Shown piece by piece: positions 26,957 through 40,900 of a stretch of 64,000 nucleotides of DNA. The number at the start of each line of letters is the position of its first letter. Positions within the stretch are counted from its first letter, which is position 1. The position numbers were made by a program, and so were the translations under genes. The notes below the pieces were generated by a model. That model ran no database searches. It was given only the letters and a program-made list of their open reading frames with translations, and was not told where the DNA came from. The stretch is from positions 806,001 through 870,000 of the forward strand of contig WIXG01000001.1 in assembly GCA_009869945.1 (NCBI GenBank), read 5' to 3'. Source of the DNA: Mesaphorura yosii. Lineage: Eukaryota; Arthropoda; Collembola; Poduromorpha; Tullbergiidae.

Positions 26957-29900
26957 TTTAGTGACCAAATGTCGTTATCTGCTGGTAAAAGCGTTGGGTG
27001 CGGTTCATGGACTAAGCGCGATGCAGAAGCAAACGGAACTGACAGGAATTTCATGGACAAAGCCTTGAAGCAGGTCGTATACGTTCACAATGCCACCAAG
27101 TAAGGGACAATGCACGCAATAATGCGTCTTAATTAAATGCGGGAGCACGATTCTGAACGGGTAATAATACACCACACTTGTTGGCCAAGACACCCAAGAC
27201 TAAACCGCGACTCAGGCAGCGGTTACAAGAATAGAAGCAATTCAAAACCACAACAGGCACAGAATCACAGTCACAGACTTCGGAAGAATTTAATTAATCT
27301 CACAACAATAATGCCAGCAGAACATACACCAACGTCTCACGCTGACATGCGGTAGCTTCGACTGCCTTTTCTCAAATGTTGAGACCTGAGCCGAGAGAAT
27401 TGTCGCAACAATAGGGAACCCACAACAATGGGCAGACAGCAGGCACAAGCCATATCATTCGCATTACGACATAGAAACATTGGTACAACAATACACACCA
27501 GCAAACGTGCTAAGAGGATCTCGATGAGTAAGTAAAATTTATTGGGACTTTATAAATTGAAATCTATTCTCTTTCTGTTGCGTTTTACGTGCAGCATTGT
27601 ACGATAAGCTACGCACGATTCATTTTCTTATCAACAAGACGCTAAATGCAAGCACGCTGAGGAAGAAGCTTGAGCTTCACCTGTGCTCGTCCGGTGCTAT
27701 GCAATACGCAATGAGATTCATTCATTTACGATTCTCCGCATGCATAGCCTTAATGTGTCGCTATCTCAATCTATGCTTGTCCCTTGTCTTGCAGAGACGC
27801 AGCGTGGACGTGGAGTGAAGAGTTAATCCAACTACATAACATGACCAATTGAGAGGTTTGCAAATGCGAATGGCAAATTGGCAAAGCAGTCTTACAACAA
27901 CAGCAACAAGAATTAATCCGAAGCCAACAAATTCATGCGATGCAACACAGAAGAGCAGAGAGTCAACGACTTGACTTAACTTACTAACCCATTAAATGAT
28001 GACCAGAGCCTCGACTCGCCGAGATGCTGATGAGAAGCACTAAAACACGTTTTTTCACTTGGGCACGGTGCAATTTATTTGCAAACTAACCTTTTATGAA
28101 GACGGTGTCAAGTGAGCAATTTCTGAGTACTCTGTGCTTGCAGTTGAGGTGGTTTTTAAGATTAAACGCAGCCGGAACGAGTTTTGGTACATTTTGGATT
28201 TTGTATGTGTTTGTGTTTGGATTTTATTGATTTATTTTCTGACTCTTTTTGGTTTTGGTCGCGCATGTGGTACACACGACACAATCGGCAGCAGCAGCAG
28301 AAAAAGGAAGGGGTTGGTTCTGTTGCTGAGGACAATAGTAAAAACCGTACGGTGCAGAGAACCCGAGACTGAGACCGAGTTCACGCCAAAGCCAGGCGTA
28401 AACAACTGCAGAGGGTTGTCTCGCTCGAGTCTGTCTGTCTCAATGTGTGCGTGGTTGCGTTACATAAGAATAGAACTGACGCATGGATTGAGACCGGGAC
28501 CCGGTTTGGGTGCTGGAGTTACAATCTTGAAACTGCCTACTGCCATGCTGTGCGAGTGTACCTTATGTCAAGTCAACTGGGAAATCGCCTGACTTGAATA
28601 CGGAATGGGAATATGAGAAAATCGCATTTGTTTACAGCTTAACCGAATTTCGGCTGTCGGAAGAATCCAGGCAGTAAAGCGTTCTGGCGGGTAGGCAGGC
28701 AATGCGCAAACGGGGGAGGCATAGCATGGCAGTAACCATAACCGTATCGTGGCGTATCATGCTGTTGAACTCTTGGCACTTGGCAGGAATGATTATTAAA
28801 CCCTTGTGCATTCTCGTTGATGCGTCGAGTTTCTCGTAAAAGGATTATATTGCAGTACGCACATTCTTGAACACAGAAAAATCTCATCTCGGAACTGCAC
28901 GCAACGCACAGCGTCCTGCTTCTGACGGAAAAGAAAAGTTTGCTATTTTTAACTTCATTTCACAACTTGTCATTCAGTTTCGAGCAAAGAACTTGTGAAA
29001 AATGAAAATATGAATTCCTTCGCTTGTGCTTTTAATGAACTGTTGATTTGCGGTTTCTTTGCTTATGCTGTGCTTTGTTACGTTACACCTATTTCTCGAA
29101 TGCACAAATTTAGGCTTTCGGACTTCGAGTCGCAGCCCCGCTTTGAATTTTGGTGAATGACACGCACCCATTTATTACGACGCTAATCTCCGGCCAAAGA
29201 AAATGCACGTCAATTATCGTCCGCATTCGGCAGATTGGCATTTTGAGGTCAAAAGTCTTGAAACCGAAGTCTAAAATAATAAGCGGGGTTAAAATGGCAT
29301 CTGAATGAAGTCAAGCCAATTTTGACGACTCGGACCGTTCCTCACAGCACGAATTTTGTGCTTTGTGTTTTCATTACAAATTCCTACACTACACTAATGC
29401 ACTCATGACCTCTTTCACGATGATGATTTGTGTACACAATACCTCCCAAACCATGAATTATTACGGTTCATCATTGCATCGTGTCAATCCTTTTTCCATT
29501 TTCTGTACGTGAAATTACAAAATTTTCATTTATGGTGGTTGTAATTCGAGTATGTAAAGTAAAGATGAATGGATGAATGAAAAGCCACAAGCCACATGTC
29601 TTCCCGTACGGGCAAAGATTGACGGCGTGTTAAATGGAAAATGGTCGCTCGTGTACTGAGAGACCGCAGGCAGGCAGGAGAACAAGACGAACAAGAAAAC
29701 TTGACTCGAGTGACTCCGTAAAAGGGGTTAAGAGAAATGAGAAATGATTTCATCATAATAATAGTAATCATTGCTTTATTAATGCATTTCACCAAGTGCA
29801 CAAGTGCAGGTTTTGTGCCTTGGCCGAAGAGAGGTTCTACGTTACACTGTGAGAACTGCAATACGAACTTGACATGAATAATTAATTAATAGCAAATTGT

Positions 29901-32474
29901 AAATTACAGGCAATATCAAGAGCTAAGCCCAAGCACAAGCACCTTTTCCCATTACGATTGGAAAGGTGCAGAATTTATGCACAACCGCCAATTTGGTATT
30001 CCATCAGAGAGCTGAACCTCTTCAACGTCAGAATGGACGTCGACGTGGACCCCTTTTAACTGGGTTACAAGTGTAATCAGTGCCTGACTTGGCTGCTTCG
30101 ATTGTTATTGTTATCGAGAGAGCTTGTACTCGTGTTCGAGAATGAGTGAGCCAACACTTTGCCTTGAGACTTGAGCGATAAGCAGTAAACTTGTCTTGCA
30201 GCGCCAGACCCCAAAGAACTCGATGCCAAAGAAAGACAAGAAAGGTGGGTCCATTGTAAATACTTTGAGTTTGAGATGAATTATGTTAATCATAATCAGA
30301 TTGATATTTGCATTTGCATTTCCTCGTGTCATGTCTTGTTTCATGCCATCGGGCTCATCCTGCTCAATATCGAGACACGACAGGCCATCCTGAAAACCAA
30401 TGGAAATGCAAGACAACAGGCAAGAAGCAAATCCTCGTGAAACTAGCAAGATGTTTCTGATAAGATTCCCAACGTGCGAATTTGGAGTTGCAATTTGCAA
30501 CAGTGACGCTGCATCGCACGCATGTCGCTGTCATATTGTTTACGATACCAAAATGCAGGCCTACGTTTGAATTCGACATCTGTAAAATTCAATTCAAGAC
30601 AAACAATGCATTCGCGAATTCGCGTCATTCCAAAAATGCAATACATGACAGTGGCAGCGACAACGGAAAAGACGCCCTTCACGCGGCCGCGGCCCATCTC
30701 GCCGTCAGAACAATGCAAACATTTTACAATGCCCATTTTCTATTAATTAGCAGCTAATTGGCACGACGCGACCTGAAAAGGTTTAAAATGCATGCAGCGT
30801 GAGAGAACAAAGCCTGGTCTTGGGTCAAAGCATGGGAAGAGTCAAAGGTCGTGTTTTGTGGGCCTCGCAAAGAATCAAGAATTGGGATAAATGTCAAAGC
30901 TCAATAATTTGAACTCTTGCACCTCAAATTCGGGGCTTCTGGCTCGAATTCGAGCCCAATCTTAATTCTCTTCTCAGGCAATTATTGCATGCAAATTTTC
31001 AAATTCGTTAAGCCATTGGTTCAAGTTAGTTGGTCAAACAACAATTGCAGCGGAAAGAAAAATGACTTGCCATAATTCTTAGCAAGAAACATGCAGCAAG
31101 GGGATAACTCATTGAAATGAGAAATCCATCTTAATTAACATTGTGGAGCAGTGCATCTGCAGAATAACTGAAGAACAAGAAGAGGGGATGAGAATGTTAA
31201 GCTAATCAAAGACCTTGTTTTGTTCATTCGTTTATGTGTCACAGTTTCACTTTTTTATTGTTGCATTGTTGTGTTTGTGCATGATCAGCTTGCTTGCTCG
31301 TTCACGTAACGCGACAATGCGATGTAACGTGTTCAGCTGATTACTTGCTAAACAATTGGCAGTGGCCATAAAAACGCGACTGACGACTGACTTGTTGTTA
31401 TTGTTTCTTCATTTCATGCTAACTTTCGTTTAGCAATGTCCACAACGAAGATTGACAGCTACTTGTCTTGGTCTTCTTATTTTGGTTCTGCTTTGTTGTC
31501 ATCTTTAATTAATTTGCCGAACAAGTGCCGTGCGCTGAAATTAATTCTTTCATTAATCTTGTCATTCTTGTAGTTGTAGGCGAATTGCGATTCACAATTG
31601 GCGAAGCAGAGCGAGAAATTATAACCAGTTGTTAATTGATACGCGTTGCAGTTGCCATGACACTACCATGAATGACGGCTTCATTTCCACGTGGCGAATA
31701 CGATTACGACTTTGATTACGATGAACTGAATTGGCTTTTATGGTATTTTTACGACTGGGCTCGCGAATTTGTCAATCAAACATGAGCATGAAGTAATAAC
31801 TGGCAAGTCACATTTTATGTCAGCGTCAGTCGGCCAACGCATGCGATTTGAGAATGCGAATTGGCACAAATACCCACGCAACAGTAGGCTCATACATTTC
31901 CGCATTAATCTCATAAATTCAACCGACAATTACAGTTTGCCAAATAACTGAAAGTGTACTGCCTCAATGTTCGTTATTTTACATTTTACTGGCTCAATTT
32001 TGACTCGGAGTAGAAGTACGCGATAATCCATTCAGAAATGAAAACGATAGAATACGGAACCGGCAGATATGACAGATTTATGCCCATTTGAGTCATCAAG
32101 GCACGCGATAACGCATGTTGATCTTCTGCTGGGATTATCCTTGCTGAATTCTGCACAAGAGATCTCATGAATTCGAGTTGTAAAACGCGATGCTCATGAT
32201 GAAGTGTGAAAGGAAGGCCAGGCGAGCGAGTGCGCTACAACCTAACAAAAGAAAGTACCATTCACCACCGTAGCACTCGTGAGCTGCCTCGTACTCGTAC
32301 CGTATTGCCAATCGTACCGTGCGAAATCGCAAACTCTTTGTAAAATAGAACAACATATGCAATTAATTGTGACTGTGGTTCAAAGTTGGTACCGGCTTGC
32401 CGACGAGAGTGCATGACACATTTTAAAACAGACACAGGGACTTAATCACATAACTAAATAAAAGTTCTTTCAAA
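26957..32474. other. Spacer between divergent DAAM and PA2G4
   Basis: About 5.5 kb with no recognised gene. It probably carries the regulatory sequence of both flanking genes. A 152-codon plus-strand frame at 28134-28592 has no recognisable domain and overlaps low-complexity sequence. A perfect 16-bp palindrome lies at 30941-30956. Confidence 0.45.
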
Positions 32475-34373
32475 ATGGGTGACAAAGAAGACCTCGCGGA
32501 GAAGACGATTGCCGAAGATTTGGTCGTCACCAAATACAAAATGGCTGGGGAAATTACAAACAGTAAGTTCATTTGGGAAATATGGCACGAATACGCAAAC
32601 CGGAAGAGCTGATATCCGGGCCGGCTAAAAATGGCGTGACACTCTTAAAATGTAATCCTGTTGGTTGCAGGAACGCTTAAGGAAGTCATTATCAAATGTA
32701 TCCCCGGAGCGTCAGTACGCGAGATTTGTATTTTCGGTGATAAGATGCTAATGGAAGAAACTGGAAAGCAATTCAAGAAGGAAAAGGAACTCAAGAAAGG
32801 TATGCCTCTGTAGACTGAACGTGATCTCGTTTTATCTTTTCTTCGATTCATTGCTAACTGGCGATTTATTCTTTCAGGAATTGCTTTCCCAACTTGTATA
32901 TCTGTGAACAACTGCAGTAAGTGAAATCGAATGAGTGAAAAAATTCACGCTTAAACTGCCTACCGTATATGATATGTGCATAACTGCATTTTTATGTGAA
33001 AATTTACAGTCTGTCATTTTTCACCATTACACTCGGAGCCTGACTATCTATTGAAAGATGGTGATGTAGCCAAAATGTAAGGATCCAAAAGTCATGTCGT
33101 TTTGTGTGTTGCGCCAATAGCTATTGACAGGCTCACCGTTTGTTTGTAGTGACTTGGGAGCTCACATAGACGGATTTATAGCCGTAGTAGCTCATACGCT
33201 AGTAGTCCTAGAATCGTCTGAAAGTAAAATCACTGGAAGGAAGGCAGACGTTATTTTAGCTGCTCACTATGCATCGGAAGCTGCACTCAGATTAGTCAAG
33301 CCGTCTAACGAGGTAGGCTTACAGCGTTTTTGTGAGTTTTTGATATAAGGGCATGGCCATGTGTAATTTTGTATCTTGATTTTACAGTCTGACAAAGTAA
33401 CAGATATGGTGACAAAAATTGCTGAAACTTACAAATGCAAGCCAATTGAAGGGATTTTGAGCCACGAGCTCAAGCAAAACATCTTAAATGGAGACAAAAC
33501 AATTATCCAAAATCCCAATGAAGCCCAGCGGAAGGATTATGAAAAGTGTACATTCGAAGTGCATGAAGTTTATGCGGTTGATGCACTCATTTCAACTGGT
33601 GAAGGCCAAGTACGTTCAAGTTCAACACGAATCCTCTTGGGGCTTAAGACTTTCGGCGCATTAATATTATCTTGTAATATTTAGGCACGGGAGTCTGACA
33701 CAAGGACCTCTGTCTATAAAAGGACATTGGATCAATACATGCTAAAATTACGTACTTCCCGCGTATTCTTCAGCGAGGTAAATTCCATATCTTTAATTCA
33801 TTATATTAGTCAATTTTAAGTTTTCGTCTGGAGTGCTCATTCAATGGTTGATTTTTCCCAACAGGTTCAAAGCAAACATGGCTTGATGGCTTTCAATCTT
33901 CGAGACTTCGAAGACGAGAAGAAGGCTAAGATGGGAGTTAGTGAATGTGTCAAGAATAAAATAATTGACCCGTACACAGTTTTGTACGAGAAGCCTAGTA
34001 AGTAGAGTGGATGACGTATCGTTGCCCTCATCGAAAGGAGCTAACGAGTATTTCTAATCATTCCAGATGAAATTGTCGCCCAATTCAAGTTTACAGTTTT
34101 ATTAATGCCTGGCGGCTCTCACAAGATCACCGGCCTTTCCTTCCAACCTGAGCTGTACGAGTCCGAGCATAAAATCGAAGATGAGGAGATTAAGGTACGT
34201 CTAAAGTTGGTAAAACCCGCATATCGGAAGTGTAATCTCTAGACGGACTTCTTGATTTCCATTCACAGAAACTATTGGCAAGCGGAGTGAATCCTGGCAA
34301 GAAGAAGAAGAAGCCTGCAGATTCAGCAGCTCCTGCAGCTGCGGCTGCGGCTCCTGCGGAGGGAAGCAAGTAA
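32475..34373 (+). CDS. PA2G4: Proliferation-associated protein 2G4 / EBP1
   Basis: Non-catalytic relative of methionine aminopeptidase 2 (M24 fold) that binds RNA, ribosomes and ErbB3-type signalling partners and affects growth. Ten exons: 32475-32562, 32671-32799, 32878-32916, 33010-33076, 33150-33312, 33388-33609, 33685-33777, 33865-33997, 34067-34194 and 34269-34373, giving 388 residues, close to the usual 394. Family sequences include [14 protein letters not shown] at the N-terminus, [54 protein letters not shown] and a C-terminal Lys-rich KKKKKP patch followed by an Ala-rich tail. The aminopeptidase metal ligands are not conserved in this family. The tail converges on Neurexin-IV. Confidence 0.96.
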
Positions 34374-34972
34374 TGATGAGGATTTTGTGAGGATCAGTGG
34401 ATCACATGTGTTTGTAAAAATATTTTTGTCACATCCATTTGTGAGCTAATTATCATTACATAATAATGAATTTCAATCAGAGACTTCATTCGGAAATAAC
34501 AATGAGTTTTTATATCTGCTGAAATTCACAATCAACTGAGATAACATTTTGACACACTGCTAAACTACTAAAATCATAAATTAAGTACAAAACGCCCGGT
34601 ATAAATTCTTCTCAACAAGCACAAGATTAAGTACAACCTCATTGCATGGCTGCAGGTAAAATACTTAAGTAAAGCTGCCACTGCCAAAATACGAAGCTCA
34701 ATCACACACTAAAACAAATACGGGGACTTGGATGGAGGAAATGATTTTCTATGATTGCATAAACAAGAGACTTGCTGTTCCTGAACACAGTTTCATCTAG
34801 CCTAATGTCGTTTTCAAGTTTCAGTGTCGTGAGAGAATTCCAGTCTATCAATATGTCACTTTGTGGACTATATAAGATCATAAAATTGATGAAATTTTCG
34901 CTTAAAAACTAATTAACAAATCGAGATTCTAAGGAAAAATGAAGGCAGTAAAACAATACAATGAAGGAAAAA
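34374..34972. other. Convergent 3' spacer of PA2G4 and Neurexin-IV
   Basis: About 600 nt between two convergent stop codons, presumably the two 3' UTRs. No other feature was seen. Confidence 0.5.
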
Positions 34973-37900
34973 TTAAATGAACCACTCCTTCTTTACACTG
35001 ACGTTATGCCCTGTCACGCCATGAACAGCTGCTTCATTTGGATCACTGGCGTCAGCGGCGCCCTCGTCTTCTTGAGTTAAATACTCTCCTTTGTGCTGAC
35101 TCAGATAGCGGCCAATCAGTATCGCCATTATGACAATCGCGATGAATATTAAGGCCAGCATTCCTAAAAAATCAGAAGGTTAGGATACTTTCGTCTCAGC
35201 TGTTTCAAAGCTTTTTCATCATTTCACCTCCAAGAATGGCACTTTCTGTTGTACGATAGCTCTTTCGAACTTTCTCCTCGTCGACGTCTGGCAATGGCCG
35301 TGTTTCAACCATGTCCGGAGGATGTGTGACCGGTTCGACACTGCAGAAGTCTTCAGGAATGTGAGCTGTAGAGAAATTCCACAAACTTAGAGCAGTCCAT
35401 AATAATAAAAGAACAAACCACGACACAAGAGATATTCAGCAAGCCTTACGAGGTTCTGAGTGAATATGTGGCGGCCTTGGATCCTGATAGTAATACTTGA
35501 GAGGATAAATATCCTCAAATTCAACTCTCGAAATGCAGCCAATGAATCCCTCTCTCATGGACTCATTCTTCCCGATGTACAGATATTGAATGTTGTTGAA
35601 CTGTGCATCAGCCGAATTTTTGACGTCGAAGTAAAATACTTGAGCTGTTGAAAGGCCATAAGAATTAGGCGACATTCTGACAAATGTCGGCGAGCTTTCA
35701 TTGTTAACTTGTGATTCCAACACGCAAGAAATAAACATAAACATACGTTCGAATTCATCCACTTTCATAATTAACTTCGTGCCTTGCTCCATTCGCATGA
35801 TTTGCACATCGTGATATTCACCGGTGGCAAAATTTTGGTGAGTAAAAACAAGTTCTTGTCTTTCAAATCCGAAGTCGAAGACCAGCCGTAAATGGCCGCT
35901 GTTTGAGATCATCAGTGTTAAGTATTCACCGGTTATGTTGCCTATTAGAGAAAAAATAGACATCCAAATGAACCTCAAGTAGCAGCTCGTATCAGTCTCG
36001 TAATTGCGTACAAGAATTCTTGCACTTACTGAATAAGCCAACCAAGAATCCTTTGGGTTCAGTTGTTGTAAAACCAACGCGCAGCTTTTCAGCGATGGTT
36101 GAGCGGTATGTGCCAATGAAATCGTATCGAATCATAGAGTTTGATTGCAAGTTTACACCAATTTCTATATACAGAGAATTTTTAATCAGTTACACATGTG
36201 ATGTGCACTTTCGGCATTCTGATTTTGGAACTTACCGTCGGCGCAAATTGGGCCCTTGAAAGCTGTGTATCGGCAGTCGCAAATGTACTTGTTGTAGCCT
36301 TCCAAACATGTTCCGTTATTCAAACAAGGGCTCGAGTCGCATCTGCCAGTGCACCCAATTCCGACGCCTGGAAATGAACAGGATAGATTTAGCCACGGGC
36401 CAGTCTGGCGAGCACTATATTTTCTTCGATATTACCGTATTCTTCTCGCTCCACAGCTTCTCGTAGATCATATATTTCTCCGTTGATGGTGAAAGCTCGA
36501 AGACAACCAACATAGCCCTCGCGATGGTCAACAGTGGAGCCGATATATAGATCTGACGTCAGCTCCAGCCTGTGAATCGTTAAAGTGGTCGTGAGTATAT
36601 ATTTCTAATATTTTGTAAGAGTATTAAACGTACGGTCTAATTTGTCCTTGTGGTTGAGACAAGTACGAATGCAATGATCCGTCTATGACAATTCGAGCCT
36701 GTTTTCTGTTCTGTTCTAAAAGAACAGTGTGCCATTCATTGTCACTGAGTCTGTTTGATGTCTTGACGCTCACACTTCCAGACTCAACTTGTGAACTTTG
36801 GAATATTTGAAACTGAATTAAATCACCGCCTAAAATAAAAATTTTCTATTAAAGAAAAGAATGTTTAGAAATCACAATGCAAATCAGGAAAGATAGCTTA
36901 CTACTTATGCTGACTTTAATAAAATCATTGGGGCCACGTATATGAAGGAAGACTCCATTCAGTGCGGTCGTCTTGAACTCGAAGTAAATGTCCCAAGAAT
37001 AGAGTAGAGTTGGTGTAGGAAACGTAAGCGCTGTAAACAATACAAATGCTTCATTGAAACTACTTCTTTGATGAAATTACTTCTCAGGATAAAAAAAGTC
37101 TTACCAGCATCTGGTAGGCGGAACGTAACCACATTTTCATACAGCCCTAAAACGCAAAAGACAATTAGTTCATCAATTCTGAACATTCCTGGGTTCTCAG
37201 AGAAGCTTTCTTGCGTGTACGTACTGTCTCCTTCGCAAATCAGCGGTCCAAGTAAGTATCTTCCCATTTTCTCATCAAACAGCGTTCCCGTGTCTCCAAT
37301 TCTTAATTGTCGAACTGGCAGAAATTCTTTATCAATTAGGTACCCAGAATCCATTTGTTCAGTTTCCAATCCTTAGAATACAATATTAGCTTAATTACAT
37401 ACATGTCCTGATCATAGAATCCGATGAAATGATTGACAATATATTGAAAAAGTACCTGCGTCGCAGTTGCACCAGACATTCTCCATGATGCAGTTATTCA
37501 CTACACAAATCGTACGCCCAGATTTTAAATCTCTGCATCAAGCGTTCATAAATGCATAAAACATTAACTTACAAAGTCCGCATTCGCATTTCCGGCTTCC
37601 AGGTAGGGAGTCTCCCCAATAATCCATGGGTTGGTTGTATCTGCTCACCCACCATGTGTTTGGACGGAAGATATCTTCATCACGATCTATTATATAAGTA
37701 TTCAACATAAAACATCAGGTCTCTTAATAGCTAATTGTAAGTTCCATCAACGTACACGGTGTGTTGAAAAGTCGGGACATTCTGCATCTGTATTCGATGT
37801 ATTGCTTGCATGTTTCACTTCTGTTAATTACAGCTTCAACTTGAAGTAGACTCCCGTCGTAATTTATATTCTGTAGGAAAATGATAGCTCCCTTGTAGAA

Positions 37901-40900
37901 ATGTCTGCACAAGAAGGGTCCTGTTAAAGTACTTACCTGAACAAAGCCTCCCAGCTCCGGGAATCCATCAACATTTGTAGACTCCTCATTCTCGTGGCGA
38001 ACCCACGTCTCAGTCGGTCCACCATAATAGTAGTTACAAGTAACCATCATAGAGTCCAAAGGTCCGCTTCCGTCAGGATCGATAATGACATCAGTTTTCT
38101 GATTTGTTGGATTCTGATTACGGAAAGCTTGGCAGGAGGTTGGATAAAGCGCTGCAGGAAAAAGTTGCTTTCGGCATTAAATTGATAAAAACGAAATCAT
38201 CCGCGTCCTTACGAGTATGGCATACAGCTCCAGAGTATCCGGTATCTTCGCAAAGACATTCGAATTCAATACTTGTTTGTTTGCATATTCCTCCATGCTA
38301 AAACCGTACAATTGTTATTATAAGTGCCCATTAGATGTCACAGCTCCAAATCTTTACCTCGCATGGATTTGGAGTACATCTGTCCATCATTTGGCACGAG
38401 TCCACCACAACGCTGTCGTTACAGCAATAGTTCTGCGACAATCAAGTAGCAACACTCATAAAATTAGGATACAGATGTGCACTTGTGCCATTATTACCTC
38501 GATGGGTTTCCAATCCAAAGGATTTCGCAAATTGCCATCAATAGAAACGAGACGAATACAACCCACGAATCCAGGATTCACAAGATGCATTAAATTATTA
38601 AATTGCATGAAAGACACATCCACGCCTGAGGAAAGAAAACATACGCTAGCTAATAAGTTCCAAACAAAGAATTAACTAATTAAATTATTACCTCCAACGA
38701 AGTACAATTCACCAGTTATGATGCTCATCAACCTTCTTGTTTTGACCAATCTTTCATCGACGGTTAGTGTGACAGAGTTGTAACTGACTGTTAATTCAAC
38801 CTGATGCCATTCACCGTCGTTAAATTCTTGTGCAAAGTTTTCCAATGTTAGCTTTGGCGAGTTTTCGATTTCCAAGTCGATGAGAAGCATCCCTCGTTCA
38901 AGATACAACTGTGGGAAGCAAAAATGGTTGAATAGATATCCCTTGCAACATATAAGAAGAGGTTCCTTTACCTTTACGTAACCCGGACTGGTGAACTTGT
39001 GGAATATGATGGTGCCATATTCCTCGTAGCACCGAAACTCAAGACTGACGTTCATGGACGAGATTCCTTCGTACCCAGTTAATTTAACGTAGGATTTCGA
39101 GTTAAGAAAAGTAAATGGAACTACATTTGATTCAGAACATTGAAACAGAGTAAAGTTTGAATAAAATCGCTCCCATTCATACTGTGAAGGATGCTTAAGC
39201 TCATTGATAACATTTGTATGATTCAGGTAAAAGTTTTCCATACAACCAGTGAAATTTTTCGTTATGATGAGGCCGTCTTCGATGGTTGGGCTGCCACCAA
39301 TGTATAACTACAAACAAGTGGATAGATCATACTTTGGTTCTGCTGAATAACTTTGCGGGCAGATAACCGGTGATTTCTGTGACTTACAACACGATCCAAA
39401 TCCAAAATTTGAAAATCGCCTTTCACTTTAGTTTGAAGCTCGACACGATCGATAGTCAGCGCGATCTTATTGAGTCTTCTCTCGAGACTCACATCGTGCC
39501 AAATCCCGTCGTCCAAAAGCGATCCAGCAGTGACAGACGTCAGAATTCCTGAGCCTGGAGCGCAAGCGCGCATACATGATTACAACGTGGACGTTCAAGA
39601 TTGTCTCATTCAACTGACGAAGTGTAAACTCACCCAAATTCATGTTTAGGACCAATTTGTTTCGCACAACCTGCATCGCGATATAATCGCCCTGCGTCCC
39701 ATGCGAATAAAGTAAGATGCCATCGGCTTCACTGGTGCGAAACCGGAACCGGATGCTATCACGTCTGGACTGAATTCGATTTAGCGTCAGGTTCCTATAT
39801 ATTATGGAGGTGCCGTTGAAGGCCACAGTTTCACTGTCTGAAAATCCCAAATTTGCCTATCAGGACAGGACGGATCATGAAATTCAGAACCACTTCGAAA
39901 TAACTTACAATAATCACAACCATAAACTTCCACTCTCATCGCAATTCTATCGCTCCATCGAGTCGGGTTGATCCGGATGAATTGTGCGATGATTGGCGTT
40001 TCGAACTCGTTGTACGCGATTGAGTCGCCGTCGCTATTTCCCCTGAACAGCTACAATGGAATTTATGCCGTATTAGTCGAGTTGTATAGCGATAAACGCA
40101 AATAGGGTTGACACGGGCGAAGGAGATCAGAAATGTAGAGACCATCACCAGAGGCGGCAGGGCATTACGAGAAGGAACAGAGAAAGAAACAGCAATTTGT
40201 AGCAACTGACCTCCCCAACTTTTTTCCAATTCAGCCCGTCGGTTGACATGTGCAGGCTGAATTCGGTAACGAAATTTTTCCAACAACCACTGATGGCAAG
40301 TTTATTAACCACCATCGTGCGCTTGAAACTAACGAAGAGAGACTGGTAATAATTGTCGTGAGTCGGAGACCAACAGGTACGTGCTGCATCAGAAAGCAAG
40401 AGAGAAAAGAGAAATTCTAAGAAAGCTAAGGTCGATTCTACCAAATCCAGTACAAGTATCAGATCAGAATGGTGTTAGAAAAGCCAGCTGAAATGTGCAA
40501 TTAGTAAAGTGATCTACGCCCGAATTCCGAAGATGAGAGTTCAGGTTATGATCCCGAACATATCAAAACACAAACCTTTGCACTTCCATCGTTCTCTTTA
40601 AAAAGTGCATAATCGAGTCCATTGAATCCAAAACTAATCGTAAACTCTCTAACAAACTCCTGCGAGTGCGATCTTCCCCTCGTCGCTACTTGAGTAATGT
40701 TTTTGATATCTCCAAGGTCAACGGTTATACTCTCACGAAAATCAGAGTTTTCGGGTGCCCATGCGGTACCGGCTATTGTATAAAATAATTGACATGTTGT
40801 AATGCAAACGATTCAACAAAATTTCAGCGAATTAAAGAAACGGGTTGACATGTTAGCGAAATTAAAAAGAAGCACGCGTTATAATGTCGCTCTCTTTGGA

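Noticed and set aside
28134-28592. 152-codon plus-strand open frame
   Set aside because: No recognisable domain, odd composition (Val/Cys/Trp clusters next to Arg-rich runs), no supporting exons, and no ATG I could confirm as the start.
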